A DNA stretch of 23,160 nucleotides, from contig JADLBT010000149.1 in assembly GCA_020847555.1 (NCBI GenBank), positions 1-23,160 of the forward strand, given 5' to 3'. The position numbers were made by a program, and so were the translations under genes. Positions 7,648 through 15,823 of the stretch are shown here, in pieces. The first letter of the stretch is position 1. Every line of letters begins with the position of its first letter. The notes beneath the pieces were generated by a model, which worked only from the letters and a program-made list of their open reading frames with translations, had not been told where the DNA came from and made no database searches. This DNA is from Gemmataceae bacterium. GTDB taxonomy: Bacteria > Planctomycetota > Planctomycetia > Gemmatales > Gemmataceae.

Positions 7648-10488
7648 TTACCGCCGCGAACTCAGATACGCCAGCAGGTCGCGCAGCTCCTGGTCGGCGA
7701 GCACCTCCTGCAACCCCGCCGGCATGATCGACGTCGGTACGGGCCGGCTCGCGGTGATGTCGCGTGTATTCAGCTTGAACTGCTCCCCCTGCGGGTCGAG
7801 GTACGTGTACTCGTCCAGGTAAGTCCGCAGCAGCATCCCGGTGAGGGTCTTGCCGTCGGCGGTTTCGAGGTGCCACGCCTGGTAATGCGGCGCGACCAGA
7901 GCACTCGGCTGCAGGATCGCTTCGAGCAGGTGCCGGCGCTCGGTCTGGCCGATGGTGCTCAGGTCCGGGCCGATGTCGCGGCCGCGCCCGTCCACGCGAT
8001 GACAGCGGTAGCAGCCGGCCAGCTTCGGGTGAAAGAAGATGCGGCGCCCCGCCTCGGCGTCGGCCGGACCGTCGAGCCGCGCGAGCCACGCCTTCGTGTC
8101 CTCGGCGGCCGGCCGACCCTGTGCGAACGGCCGACCCAGGACGCGGGCTGCCAGCGGCGCCGAGGCGGGGTGTCGTCGAGCCGACTCCTCCAGGCGCGTA
8201 CGCTGGTCGGCGGTCAGCTGCGCACCGACCAGGGCGCGCAGCGCCTCGGCGCGCAGGCCCGGCTCCTCGCCCAGCGCGAACCGCAACAACTCGTCACGCG
8301 CTCCCTGGCCCTGCTCCGCCAGGCCGACCAGCGCCTCGGCGCGAACCGCTAACGGTAGCTGCGCCCGCCGGACCACATCGAGAAGGACAGGGGCACGCTT
8401 CGGGCTCGGGTGTTCGCTCAGCGCCCGCACCGCCTCCAGCCGCAGCGCCGCATCGCCCTCCTTGAGGAGGTTCCCGAGCCATGCGACGGTGAGCTTGCGA
8501 TGCGAAGTTGGGAGCAGCTGCAGCGCCTTCACGCGGACCGCGGACGGCGCGCCTGGGTCGGATAGCCGCGCGAAGAAGTGTTCGGCCAGCGCGTTCTCAT
8601 TCACCTCGCGGCCGTCGAGCCGGGCCAGCGCTGTCGAAAGGGCGAGGAACTGGCGCACGTTGAGCCGACGGTCCTTCAACGCCTCGGCCACCTGCGGCCG
8701 CAGCGCGGACAGCCTGTGGTCCGCCACCCACTTCACGGCGAGGAAGCGCACCTCCTCATCCGTGTCCGCGAGCAGCTGCGGCAGCAGGCGCCTCGCCTCG
8801 GACTTTCCAGAAGCGCGGTGCGCCAGGAGCAGGCCAGCCCGCACACGCCCGTCCTTCTGGGCACCCACGTCGATACGCGCGAGCAGCTGGGGGTGACGGG
8901 CGAGTTGCTGCACGGCGGCGTTGCGCAGGAACGGGTCGGCGTCCACGAGCAGGCCGAGCAGGCGCGGGAGGTCCGCTTGCTGCTTGAGGGAGCCGACCGC
9001 CTCGCGCCGGAGTTCCGCCGGCTGCTGCTCCGCGAGATACGCTCGCGCATCCGCGCCACGGGCAACGAGAGCACGCAGAGCCAGTGCCCGGATGCCGATC
9101 TCGGGATCCTTTTCGACGAGTGCCTGCGCGTCGCGCGGTTCGCCGTGAGCGAGGAGACTCGTCAGGGCTGTGGCGCGGATGCGGGTGTCGGCGTGGGTCA
9201 GGTGCCGGCGCAGGAACGCGCGACCGGCCTCGCTGGACGCAAGGGTGCGCGCCGCCGACTCGCGCAGGGATCGGTGCGGGCTCAGCAGCGCCGCAAGCGG
9301 GTCACGGGGCGGGTCCGGTCGGCGCGCATCGCGAGTGCGGACGTGCCAGATGGCGCCCTTGCCATGCAGCGTGTAGTCGCGCAGCACCCAGTCACTGATG
9401 AAGAGGGAGCCGTCCGGCGCGACCGCGATGCCCACGGGCCGAAAGTTCGGCCCGCCCTGCACGAACGGCCGGCGCTGGGCGGTGAAGGATGCGCCTCGTG
9501 CCTTCGGCGTGTAGCGCTCGATGCGGTGGTCCGCCCACGAGGCGACCAGCAGATCCCCCCGGTACGCGCCCGGCAGCCCGTCGGATTCGTAGCTGACCAC
9601 CTCGCACGGCGCCTCGCCGGTCCCGCTCACCATCGGCAGCGTCCCGGGCAGCTGGCCGTCCCACGCCTGGAATGGGTGGCGGCCGGCGCGTCCGTAGCGG
9701 AACTGGTAGCCGTAGTCGCCGCCCTCGACCACGTGCAGCAGGCGGCACGGCGGCATGGCGTCGGGGTCGTTGTCCACCGCGAACAAGCGGCCGAAGACGT
9801 CGCGCGTAATGCCGAACGGGTTCCAGAACCCGGTCGCCACGCGCCGCAGCTTGGCGCCGTCGGCGGTACACCAGAAGATGTTGCCGCCCTCGCCCTCGTC
9901 GGCCACCGTGGTTCCGTCGGCCCCGACGAGCCTGTAAGCCGCGCCGAGGTTCTCGCCCATGCCGAAGAACAGATCGCCCTTCGCGTCGAAGCACAGGCCC
10001 GACAGCCCGTTGTGCGGGTAGTCGCCCTTCGTGTCCAGGAAGACGATGCGCCGCCGCTCATCGGCCTTGCCGTCGCCGTCCGTGTCGCGCAGACGGAGGA
10101 TCTCGTTGCGCGTGGCGACGTAGACCGAGCCGTCGGGGTAGACGGCGAGGTCCATCGTCTTCTTCGTGCCCTCGAAGAAGGTGGTGAATCGATCGGCCTT
10201 GCCATCGCCGTCCGTGTCCTCGACGACGCGGATGCGGTCGTGCGGCGGCCCCTTGTAGCCCTCCGGCGGGAAGTGGGTGTGGCTCTCGATGACGAGCAGC
10301 CGGCCGCGCTGGTCGAAGTCGAGGCCGACCGGGTGGACAAGGTCCGGGTCCGCGGCGAAGCGCTCGACCACGAGGCGCGGGTCATGAGCGCGCGGGACGT
10401 CAACGGGCGGCGGCGGTTGTCCGCGGGCGGGCAGGAGCGCGAACGCGAGCGCGAGCAGAGGGAGTGTGAGGAGGGAGTATCTCATCAT
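7648..10488 (-). CDS. PVC-type secreted dehydrogenase-like protein with HEAT repeats and a CxxCH haem domain
   Basis: A 946-residue exported protein. The signal peptide is MMRYSLLTLPLLALAFALLPARG. Residues about 25-400 form a sorbosone/glucose dehydrogenase-like beta-propeller, with DTDGDGKADR twice, NGLSGLCFDAKGDLFFGMG, GFWNPFGITRD and RPVGIAVAPDGSLFISDW. Residues about 420-800 are HEAT-like helical repeats. The C-terminus is the cytochrome c-like PVC haem domain: GCYRCH (haem cysteines 826 and 829, His 830) and a likely distal ligand in SIMPAGL (Met 922). The architecture matches the planctomycete families TIGR02603/TIGR02604, expanded in this phylum and thought to oxidise sugars or polyols outside the cytoplasm; the actual substrate is unknown. 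ATG 10488 (or 10485) begins the signal peptide; the open frame extends to 10629 but overlaps the kinase end. Confidence 0.93.
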   Translation of the reverse strand: MMRYSLLTLPLLALAFALLPARGQPPPPVDVPRAHDPRLVVERFAADPDLVHPVGLDFDQRGRLLVIESHTHFPPEGYKGPPHDRIRVVEDTDGDGKADRFTTFFEGTKKTMDLAVYPDGSVYVATRNEILRLRDTDGDGKADERRRIVFLDTKGDYPHNGLSGLCFDAKGDLFFGMGENLGAAYRLVGADGTTVADEGEGGNIFWCTADGAKLRRVATGFWNPFGITRDVFGRLFAVDNDPDAMPPCRLLHVVEGGDYGYQFRYGRAGRHPFQAWDGQLPGTLPMVSGTGEAPCEVVSYESDGLPGAYRGDLLVASWADHRIERYTPKARGASFTAQRRPFVQGGPNFRPVGIAVAPDGSLFISDWVLRDYTLHGKGAIWHVRTRDARRPDPPRDPLAALLSPHRSLRESAARTLASSEAGRAFLRRHLTHADTRIRATALTSLLAHGEPRDAQALVEKDPEIGIRALALRALVARGADARAYLAEQQPAELRREAVGSLKQQADLPRLLGLLVDADPFLRNAAVQQLARHPQLLARIDVGAQKDGRVRAGLLLAHRASGKSEARRLLPQLLADTDEEVRFLAVKWVADHRLSALRPQVAEALKDRRLNVRQFLALSTALARLDGREVNENALAEHFFARLSDPGAPSAVRVKALQLLPTSHRKLTVAWLGNLLKEGDAALRLEAVRALSEHPSPKRAPVLLDVVRRAQLPLAVRAEALVGLAEQGQGARDELLRFALGEEPGLRAEALRALVGAQLTADQRTRLEESARRHPASAPLAARVLGRPFAQGRPAAEDTKAWLARLDGPADAEAGRRIFFHPKLAGCYRCHRVDGRGRDIGPDLSTIGQTERRHLLEAILQPSALVAPHYQAWHLETADGKTLTGMLLRTYLDEYTYLDPQGEQFKLNTRDITASRPVPTSIMPAGLQEVLADQELRDLLAYLSSRR

Positions 10489-10506
10489 TGCGTCTCGTGT
10501 GCTCAC

Positions 10507-10548
10507 CTGACTGGCAGCCCGGCGCTGGCGCGCCGGGCTGCCAGTCAG
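10507..10548. repeat. 42-bp perfect palindrome with 4-base loop
   Basis: The arms 10507-10525 and 10530-10548 are perfect 19-bp complements (CTGACTGGCAGCCCGGCGC and its complement) around TGGC. It occupies most of the 73-bp gap between the kinase stop and the CxxCH gene start, both on the minus strand. There is no T-tract on either side, so it is not a textbook terminator; it may be a REP-like element or an mRNA stabiliser. Confidence 0.75.
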
Positions 10549-10561
10549 GATACGAGATGAG

Positions 10562-13500
10562 TCACCGCGCCGCACGCATCTTCTCCCACAGCGTGCGCAT
10601 GCGCCCGACCTCCAGGGGCAGGAAGCCACGATTCGCGTCGAGGCGGCGCGCCGCCAGGAGTTCCGCCAGCGCCGTCAGTTCCTCCAGCGACCGCTCGTCT
10701 CGCCTCAGCCTCCACTGACGCCGAACGCCGTCAAACGTCGTCGTACACACCCAGGCTCCGCCAGACGTGAACGCGACCTGCCGCACCGGGCCGGGATGGG
10801 GGAGTGCCGGCGTGATCGCCTCGCCGGTGAGGGCGTCCCATACGCGGGCCGACTCATCGTCACTGGCCGTCGCGAGGTACAGGCCGTCCGGACTGAAGGC
10901 GACGTGGCGCACGGCTCCGTTGTGGCGCATCGGCGGGACCAGCAACCGGCCCGTCCGGGCGTCCCAGAGCCGGGCCGTGTTGTCGTCGCTGGCCGTCGCG
11001 ACACGCCGCCCGTCCGGGCTGAACGCCGCGTCGAGGACCACGCTGCCGTGCTGCAGGAACTGGCCGACCGGAGCGCCCGTCCGGGCGTCGCGGACCTGGG
11101 CGGCGTGGCACGCCTCCACCGTCACCGTCAGGGTGCCGTCCGGGCTGCGGGCCTTGACCTGGCCGGTCGCGGCACGGACGGCCGGGGTGGCGTGCCGGTC
11201 CTGGCCGTCCCTGCTCTCGCGACAGCTCAGCACCGCCGAGACGTCCCACAGCCGCAGCAGGGAGTCGCTGCTCGCGGTCAGGACGTGCCGGCCGTCCGGG
11301 CTGAAGCGGCAGGCGTGGACCGTCCCGCTGTGCGGCAGCCACGGCGGCAGCAGGTCGCCGGAGCGGGCGTCCCATAGCCGGGCCGAGTTGTCGTCCCCGA
11401 CCGTCAGCACCCAGCGCGAGCACGCGCTGAACTCCGCGAGGTTCACGTCGCTGCTCTGCTTGAGCACCGTCACCGGCATCGCGTCCGCGTTGATGCGCCA
11501 CACCCGGGCCGCCCGGTCGTCGCCCGCCGTTACCACCCCCCGGCCGTCCGCGCTGAACGCGACGTGGTTGATCGCCCGCGCGTGGCGCATCGGCCGCACC
11601 AGTTCCTTGCCGGTGGCGGCGTCCCACAGTCGGGCCGCGCAGTCCTGCCCGGCCGTTACCAGCAGGCACCCGTCGGGGCTGAAGGCGGCGCGGGTCAGCG
11701 GCGCCTGGTGCCTGAGCGGCGGGGTGATGGGCACCCCGGTTTCCGCGTCCCAGACGCGCGCGGCCCCGTCGGCCCCGGCAGTGGCGACCCGCCTGCCGTC
11801 GGGGCTGAAGCAAGCCCACGTCAGCGCCGACCCGTGCGCGAACGCCACCGGCAAGGGCCGTCCGGTGGCCGCGTCCCACAGCCGGGCGGCCTTCCCCTCG
11901 CCGGCCGTCAGCACGCGAGCGCCGTCCGGACTGAAGTGAGCGCACGCCACCTCACCCCCATGCTGCAACAGCGGGGTCACCGGGAAGCCGTGGTCCGCGT
12001 TCCAGACGCGGGCCGAGCCGTTGCCACAGACTGTCAGCAGCCGCCGCCCGTCGGGGCTGAACTCAACGTCCAGGGCCGAGCCGGACAGCCGCAACGGCGG
12101 GCAGGTCGGCGCTCCCGTGACGGCGGAGTAGACGTGGACCTGCCCGTTATCGACGGCGGCCGCCACGCGCTTGCCGTTGGGGCTAAAGCAGGCGCCGCGC
12201 ACGGCCCCGTTGTGAAACCACAGCTGCCGCAGCGACGGGCACCCGTGCAGCACCGCCGCCAGACGCATCCGGTGCGACCGCTCCCGCTCGGGGTGGCCGC
12301 GGTCCAGGTTCAGCGCCTGGGTGAACCAGACAAGCGAGCCGAGACTGTTGCCCTCGTCGAGGAGGCGCGTCCCCCCGCCCACGCTCAACCGCACCAGCAG
12401 CTGGCGCGTCTGCTCGCCCCGGTCGTGGGCCTCGTGCAGCGCGGCCTGCAGTCGGACGTTGTAGAGCAGTCCGCCGACCAGCAGCGCCAGGGCGGCGGCG
12501 GCGCTGACGCCGACCAGCGAGGCGACCGCGGGGCGCCGCCGCACCCACTTCACCGCCCGCTGCAGTCGGCCGACGGGCCGGGCGCGGATCGGCTCGTCGG
12601 CGAGGAAGCGCCGCAGGTCGTCGGCGAGATCCTGGGCGGAGGCGTAGCGCTTGCGCGGGTTCTTTTCCAGGCACTTGAGGCAGATCGTCTCCAGGTCGCG
12701 CGGGAGTTTCGGGTGCAGGCGCGACGGGGGCACCGGCTCGTCGCTCGCGACCTGGCGAATGAGGTGGATGACGCTGGCGGCGAGGAACGGCGGCCGGCCG
12801 GCGAGCATCTCGTAGAGGATTACCCCCAGCGCGTAGACGTCGGTCCACGGCCCGATCTCGTGAATCTTCCCGGCCGCCTGCTCGGGGGCCATGTAGACCG
12901 GCGTGCCGAGAACGTCGCCGGTGGCGGTATTGCCGCTGCCGTCGAGGCGCTTGGCCAGGCCGAAGTCGGCCACCTTCGGCACTCGGTCCCTGGTCAGCAG
13001 GACGTTCGCCGGCTTGAGGTCGCGGTGGACCAGGTCGGCCTGGTGGATGGCGTGGACGGCCTGGGCAAGGGTCGCGACCAGCTCAGCCGCGGCGCGGGGC
13101 GCCTGCTGCTGGCCGCGGATCTCCTCGGCGAGACTGCGCCCGTCCACAAATTCCAGCGAGAAGAACGGCCGGCCGTCGTGTTCGCCGACGTCGTAGATCT
13201 GGACGAGGTTCGGGTGCTGCACGCGCGCGGCCGCCTTCGCCTCGGCCCGGAAGCGTTCCTTCTCGGCGGCGTCGGCGTGCGCCCCGCTGAGGATCATCTT
13301 CAGCGCGACGATCCGATTGAGCGCAACCTGCCGCGCCTTGTAGACCACGCCCATCCCGCCGCGGCCCAGTTCCTTGAGGATCTCGTAGCCCGGAACCTGG
13401 ACGCCCTCCCCGGCGGGCCGGCGAGGTCCGCTGTCCAGCGTGTCGAGGGCGTCCGCCGCTCGGGGGGACTCGGCCCGGGGGCGCGAGTGCAGCGCGACGT

Positions 13501-13864
13501 GCAGGGCAAACCGCTCGCGGATGCGCTCCTCCAGGCGAGGGAAACGGGCCACCAGTTCCTCGATGGCGGGAGCCTCGCCGTGGGCCTCGCGCAGCAGCAC
13601 CTCGCCGAATAGCAGGTCGATCATCGCGTCATCGTCGAGAGCGCCCCCGGCGGCTGCCTGGTAGTCCTCGACTCGGACCCGGTCTCCCTCGCGCCAGCGC
13701 TGCCGTTGATCGAACCGCAGGCCGGCGAGGACCTCGGACCGATCGGCCTCGCCCCGCACCGGAGGACTGCCGTTCAACCGCGTACGGTACGGGTCGCGCA
13801 CCGAGTCTCCCTGCCCGGGTTCGTGGGTGTTGTGCGCGAGCGAGGGAGGAGAGGATTCGGCCAT
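10562..13864 (-). CDS. Membrane Ser/Thr protein kinase with C-terminal WD40 repeats
   Basis: A 1100-residue planctomycete-type Hanks kinase. Residues about 160-425 are the kinase: GRGGMG loop (167-172), catalytic Lys in VALK (K189), HRDLKPAN (280-287, D282), DFG (300-302) and APE (326-328). All catalytic residues are present, so it should be active. One membrane helix follows at about 448-468. Residues about 545-1053 hold about twelve WD40 repeats of the form FSPDGRR...TAS.D..ARLWDA.TG, presumably outside the cytoplasm, as a sensor or partner-binding propeller. Repeats near the middle are degenerate. ATG 13864 has GGAGA at good spacing; the frame is open to 14026, with another ATG at 13942. 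A poorly conserved N-terminal region of about 155 residues precedes the kinase. Confidence 0.94.
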   Translation of the reverse strand: MAESSPPSLAHNTHEPGQGDSVRDPYRTRLNGSPPVRGEADRSEVLAGLRFDQRQRWREGDRVRVEDYQAAAGGALDDDAMIDLLFGEVLLREAHGEAPAIEELVARFPRLEERIRERFALHVALHSRPRAESPRAADALDTLDSGPRRPAGEGVQVPGYEILKELGRGGMGVVYKARQVALNRIVALKMILSGAHADAAEKERFRAEAKAAARVQHPNLVQIYDVGEHDGRPFFSLEFVDGRSLAEEIRGQQQAPRAAAELVATLAQAVHAIHQADLVHRDLKPANVLLTRDRVPKVADFGLAKRLDGSGNTATGDVLGTPVYMAPEQAAGKIHEIGPWTDVYALGVILYEMLAGRPPFLAASVIHLIRQVASDEPVPPSRLHPKLPRDLETICLKCLEKNPRKRYASAQDLADDLRRFLADEPIRARPVGRLQRAVKWVRRRPAVASLVGVSAAAALALLVGGLLYNVRLQAALHEAHDRGEQTRQLLVRLSVGGGTRLLDEGNSLGSLVWFTQALNLDRGHPERERSHRMRLAAVLHGCPSLRQLWFHNGAVRGACFSPNGKRVAAAVDNGQVHVYSAVTGAPTCPPLRLSGSALDVEFSPDGRRLLTVCGNGSARVWNADHGFPVTPLLQHGGEVACAHFSPDGARVLTAGEGKAARLWDAATGRPLPVAFAHGSALTWACFSPDGRRVATAGADGAARVWDAETGVPITPPLRHQAPLTRAAFSPDGCLLVTAGQDCAARLWDAATGKELVRPMRHARAINHVAFSADGRGVVTAGDDRAARVWRINADAMPVTVLKQSSDVNLAEFSACSRWVLTVGDDNSARLWDARSGDLLPPWLPHSGTVHACRFSPDGRHVLTASSDSLLRLWDVSAVLSCRESRDGQDRHATPAVRAATGQVKARSPDGTLTVTVEACHAAQVRDARTGAPVGQFLQHGSVVLDAAFSPDGRRVATASDDNTARLWDARTGRLLVPPMRHNGAVRHVAFSPDGLYLATASDDESARVWDALTGEAITPALPHPGPVRQVAFTSGGAWVCTTTFDGVRRQWRLRRDERSLEELTALAELLAARRLDANRGFLPLEVGRMRTLWEKMRAAR
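10705..12230 (-). repeat. DNA repeats encoding the WD40 array of the kinase
   Basis: Units of about 126 bases recur about twelve times in the same direction. Each includes the coding for a SPDG turn and an R(L/V)WDA.TG strand, and these parts are conserved at the DNA level. The ninth unit has lost the tryptophan (VRDARTG) and follows a longer insertion. The regular units suggest growth by tandem duplication. Confidence 0.85.
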
Positions 13865-14017
13865 GTCGTCTCCAGGGCGAAAGCGCGGTCGCGCGCAGCG
13901 ATCCCGATGCAGGATCCGGTAGTGGGTGTCCGAGACAAACATAGATGACAAATCGCCCCGAAGCGGCCGAGTCCGGGGGCCAGGTTCCCGGTTCCCGGTA
14001 CTTCTCCCACGATTGGT

Positions 14018-14063
14018 AAAGCCCACGGGTGGCGCCCCGTGGGGGGCGCCACCCGTGGGCTTT
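14018..14063. repeat. 46-bp palindrome of the CCCACGGG family
   Basis: The arms 14018-14036 and 14045-14063 are perfect 19-bp complements (AAAGCCCACGGGTGGCGCC and its complement). The 8-base loop can pair two more bases, CC with GG. Because the outer bases are AAA/TTT, each strand reads as a GC stem followed by TTT. It lies upstream of the presumed def promoter. Confidence 0.8.
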
Positions 14064-14067
14064 CACC

Positions 14068-14088
14068 CTGCTGCCTGCTGCCTGCTGC
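14068..14088. repeat. Tandem repeat of CTGCTGC, three copies
   Basis: Three exact head-to-tail copies of a 7-mer lie between the palindrome and the presumed def -10 box, in the area where a -35 box or upstream element would be. Confidence 0.7.
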
Positions 14089-14114
14089 CGCTGTGCGCTC
14101 CGGGGCCGGTCCGG

Positions 14115-14120
14115 TATAAT
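14115..14120 (+). promoter_or_regulatory. def: Consensus -10 box, probable def operon promoter
   Basis: A perfect TATAAT stands out in GC-rich DNA, 50 bases before the def start. No good -35 box is found at the usual distance (TGTGCG at 14092-14097). Transcription would begin near 14127, giving a leader of about 44 bases. Confidence 0.55.
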
Positions 14121-14170
14121 GCGGTCAGAGTCCAGGGAAACGAAGGCCGGAATATCCAACATCTCAACGT

Positions 14171-14749
14171 ATGAAGATCGTTCATTATCCACATCCTGCG
14201 CTGCGCCACCCGGGCAAGCCGGTGGCGACCGTGGACAAGAAGCTTCGCCTGCAGGTCGGCGCGATGATGGACCTGATGTACGACGCGCGCGGCCTCGCGC
14301 TGGCCGCGCCCCAGGTCGCCCTGCCGTACCAGCTGCTGGTGATGAACATCACCGGCGACGCCGACCAGAAGGACCAGGAAGAGATCTTCCTCAACCCCGT
14401 CATCGTCGAGCGCAAGGGTGTGCTCGATGACGAGGAAGGGTGCCTGAGCTTCCCCGGCCTGTACCAGAAGATCCGCCGCGCAAAGTCGGTGAAGGTGCAG
14501 GCGTACAACCTCAAGGGCGACCTGATCGAGCGCATCGTCCACGACCTGGAGGCCCGGGCGTGGCAGCACGAGATCGATCACCTCAACGGCGTTCTGTTCA
14601 TCGACAAGATGGGTCTCATCGCCCGACTGTCGGCGCGGTCGTCGGTCAAGAGCTTCGAGAACGAGTTCCGCCGCGCCCAGGAGCGCGGCGAGATCCCGCC
14701 CGACGCGGACATCGAGAAACTCCTGACTGCGCTGGAGAGCGGGGTGTAA
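14171..14749 (+). CDS. def: Peptide deformylase
   Basis: A 192-residue metalloenzyme that removes the formyl group from the first methionine of new proteins. All three family motifs are present: GLALAAPQ (residues 41-48), EGCLSFP (89-95, metal ligand C91) and QHEIDH (132-137, ligands H133 and H137, catalytic E134). Length is typical. The ATG at 14171 has no visible Shine-Dalgarno sequence in the bases before it; it is chosen because MKIVHYPHPALR is the usual N-terminus. The gene heads a likely def-fmt-rsmB-miaB cluster; the first three are a common bacterial group. Confidence 0.97.
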   Translation: MKIVHYPHPALRHPGKPVATVDKKLRLQVGAMMDLMYDARGLALAAPQVALPYQLLVMNITGDADQKDQEEIFLNPVIVERKGVLDDEEGCLSFPGLYQKIRRAKSVKVQAYNLKGDLIERIVHDLEARAWQHEIDHLNGVLFIDKMGLIARLSARSSVKSFENEFRRAQERGEIPPDADIEKLLTALESGV

Positions 14750-14769
14750 CTCGATCAGCGCACGAAACC

Positions 14770-14818
14770 GCGAGCGGGGACGAACCCGGTACAGCGGACC
14801 GGGTTCGTCCCCCCTCGC
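14770..14818. repeat. Strong hairpin between def and fmt
   Basis: GGGGACGAACCCGGT (14776-14790) and its exact complement (14798-14812) form a 15-bp stem with a 7-base loop. GCGAG/CTCGC outside (14770-14774 and 14814-14818) extends it after a mismatch. It fills much of the 93-bp gap and has no T-tract, so it is more likely an mRNA-processing or stabilising element, or a mobile palindrome, than a terminator. Confidence 0.75.
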
Positions 14819-14842
14819 CGCATTCAGGAAGGACGGCCCGCC

Positions 14843-15823
14843 ATGCGTCTGGTGATGATGGGCACCGGCACCTTCGCCGAGCCGACGTTCCGCGCGCTGC
14901 TCGAGTCGCCGCACGCGGTCGTCGGCCTGGTGACGCAACCGGACCGCGCGGTCGGCGAGGCGCGCGGCTCGACGCGCCAGACCGGCACCGGCATGAAGAC
15001 CATCGCCGAGCAGCACGGCGTCCCCGTCTACCAACCGCCGAGCATCAACACGTCCGAGGGCGTCGCGGCGCTGAAGGGCTTCCGGCCGGATCTCCTCGTC
15101 GTGGCGGCCTACGGACAGATCCTTAACAACGACGTACTCTCGGTATCCCCCCACGGCGGCATCAACGTCCATGCCTCGCTCTTGCCGAAGTACCGCGGCG
15201 CGGCGCCGATCGCGTGGGCCATCTACCACGGCGAGACGCGCACCGGCGTTACGATCATTCGCATGACGACCGGCCTCGACGCGGGCGACCTGCTCGCCCA
15301 GGAAGCGGTGGACATCAGACCCGACGAGACGGCCGGCGAACTGGAGGCGCGGCTCGCCCCACCTGGGGCGCGGCTGGCGGTGCAGATGATTGACCAGATC
15401 GAGGCTGGCACCGCGAAGGGCGCCAGGCAGGACCAGACGCTGGTGACGAAGGCGCCGAAGTTGAAAAAGGAAGACGGGCTGATCGACTGGGGCCGGTCGG
15501 CCGAGCAGGTGTGCAACCAGATCCGCGCCATGCAGCCGTGGCCAACTGCTTACACCTTCCTTCACCGCCCTGGCAAGGCCTCCGTCCGCATCATGATCCT
15601 TCGAGCCGTCCCTCTCTCTGGCCGCGCCGCTGCGCCTGCTGCTCCCGGTTCGCTCTTCCTGGACGAAAGCTCTCCCGCTGCGCTCCGCGTTGCCGTCGGA
15701 GATGGGGGCTGCGTGAGGATCGGTGAGTTACAGCCGGCCGGCAAGAAGAAGATGACCGCTGCCGAATTCCTGCGCGGCCACCCGGTCCGCACGGGGGACC
15801 GCTTCGGACCGGAGGCGCCATGA
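14843..15823 (+). CDS. fmt: Methionyl-tRNA formyltransferase
   Basis: A 326-residue enzyme that formylates initiator Met-tRNA using 10-formyl-tetrahydrofolate. The N-terminal Rossmann-like domain begins MRLVMMGTGTFAEPTF. The catalytic centre is visible as INVHASLLPKYRGAAPI (N108, H110) and GLDAGD (D146). The tRNA-binding loop after TQPDR differs from the GRGKK form common in proteobacteria (here VGEARGSTRQTG). The C-terminal OB-like domain follows from about residue 210 (QPWPTAYTFL, then a Pro/Ala-rich loop). The start has AGGAAGG upstream. The stop overlaps the rsmB start by four bases (ATGA), which suggests translational coupling. Confidence 0.97.
   Translation: MRLVMMGTGTFAEPTFRALLESPHAVVGLVTQPDRAVGEARGSTRQTGTGMKTIAEQHGVPVYQPPSINTSEGVAALKGFRPDLLVVAAYGQILNNDVLSVSPHGGINVHASLLPKYRGAAPIAWAIYHGETRTGVTIIRMTTGLDAGDLLAQEAVDIRPDETAGELEARLAPPGARLAVQMIDQIEAGTAKGARQDQTLVTKAPKLKKEDGLIDWGRSAEQVCNQIRAMQPWPTAYTFLHRPGKASVRIMILRAVPLSGRAAAPAAPGSLFLDESSPAALRVAVGDGGCVRIGELQPAGKKKMTAAEFLRGHPVRTGDRFGPEAP

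Larger units (their letters stand above)
13865..14170. other. Divergent intergenic region between the kinase gene and def
   Basis: This 306-bp stretch separates two divergent starts. It holds a long palindrome (14018-14063), a 7-mer tandem repeat (14068-14088) and a TATAAT box (14115-14120). The part nearest the kinase (13865-14017) could encode an N-terminal extension of the kinase, but the residues are Arg/Pro rich and look non-coding. Confidence 0.6.

Noticed and set aside
9435..9454. Perfect 9-bp inverted repeat with a 2-base loop inside the CxxCH gene
   Set aside because: It encodes the conserved NFRPVG segment of the propeller family and the loop is too small for a stable hairpin, so coding constraint explains it.
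8578..10560. A 660-codon plus-strand frame opposite the CxxCH haem protein gene
   Set aside because: The minus-strand product has a signal peptide, a propeller and a haem motif in correct order; the opposite frame has none and is a shadow.
10705..12230. Regularly spaced repeats as a possible CRISPR array
   Set aside because: The repeats are about 126 bases long, coding and in frame, and match WD40 blades.
13865..14026. N-terminal extension of the kinase from the upstream in-frame start
   Set aside because: The residues are Arg/Pro rich, overlap the long palindrome area, and ATG 13864 has a better ribosome site.
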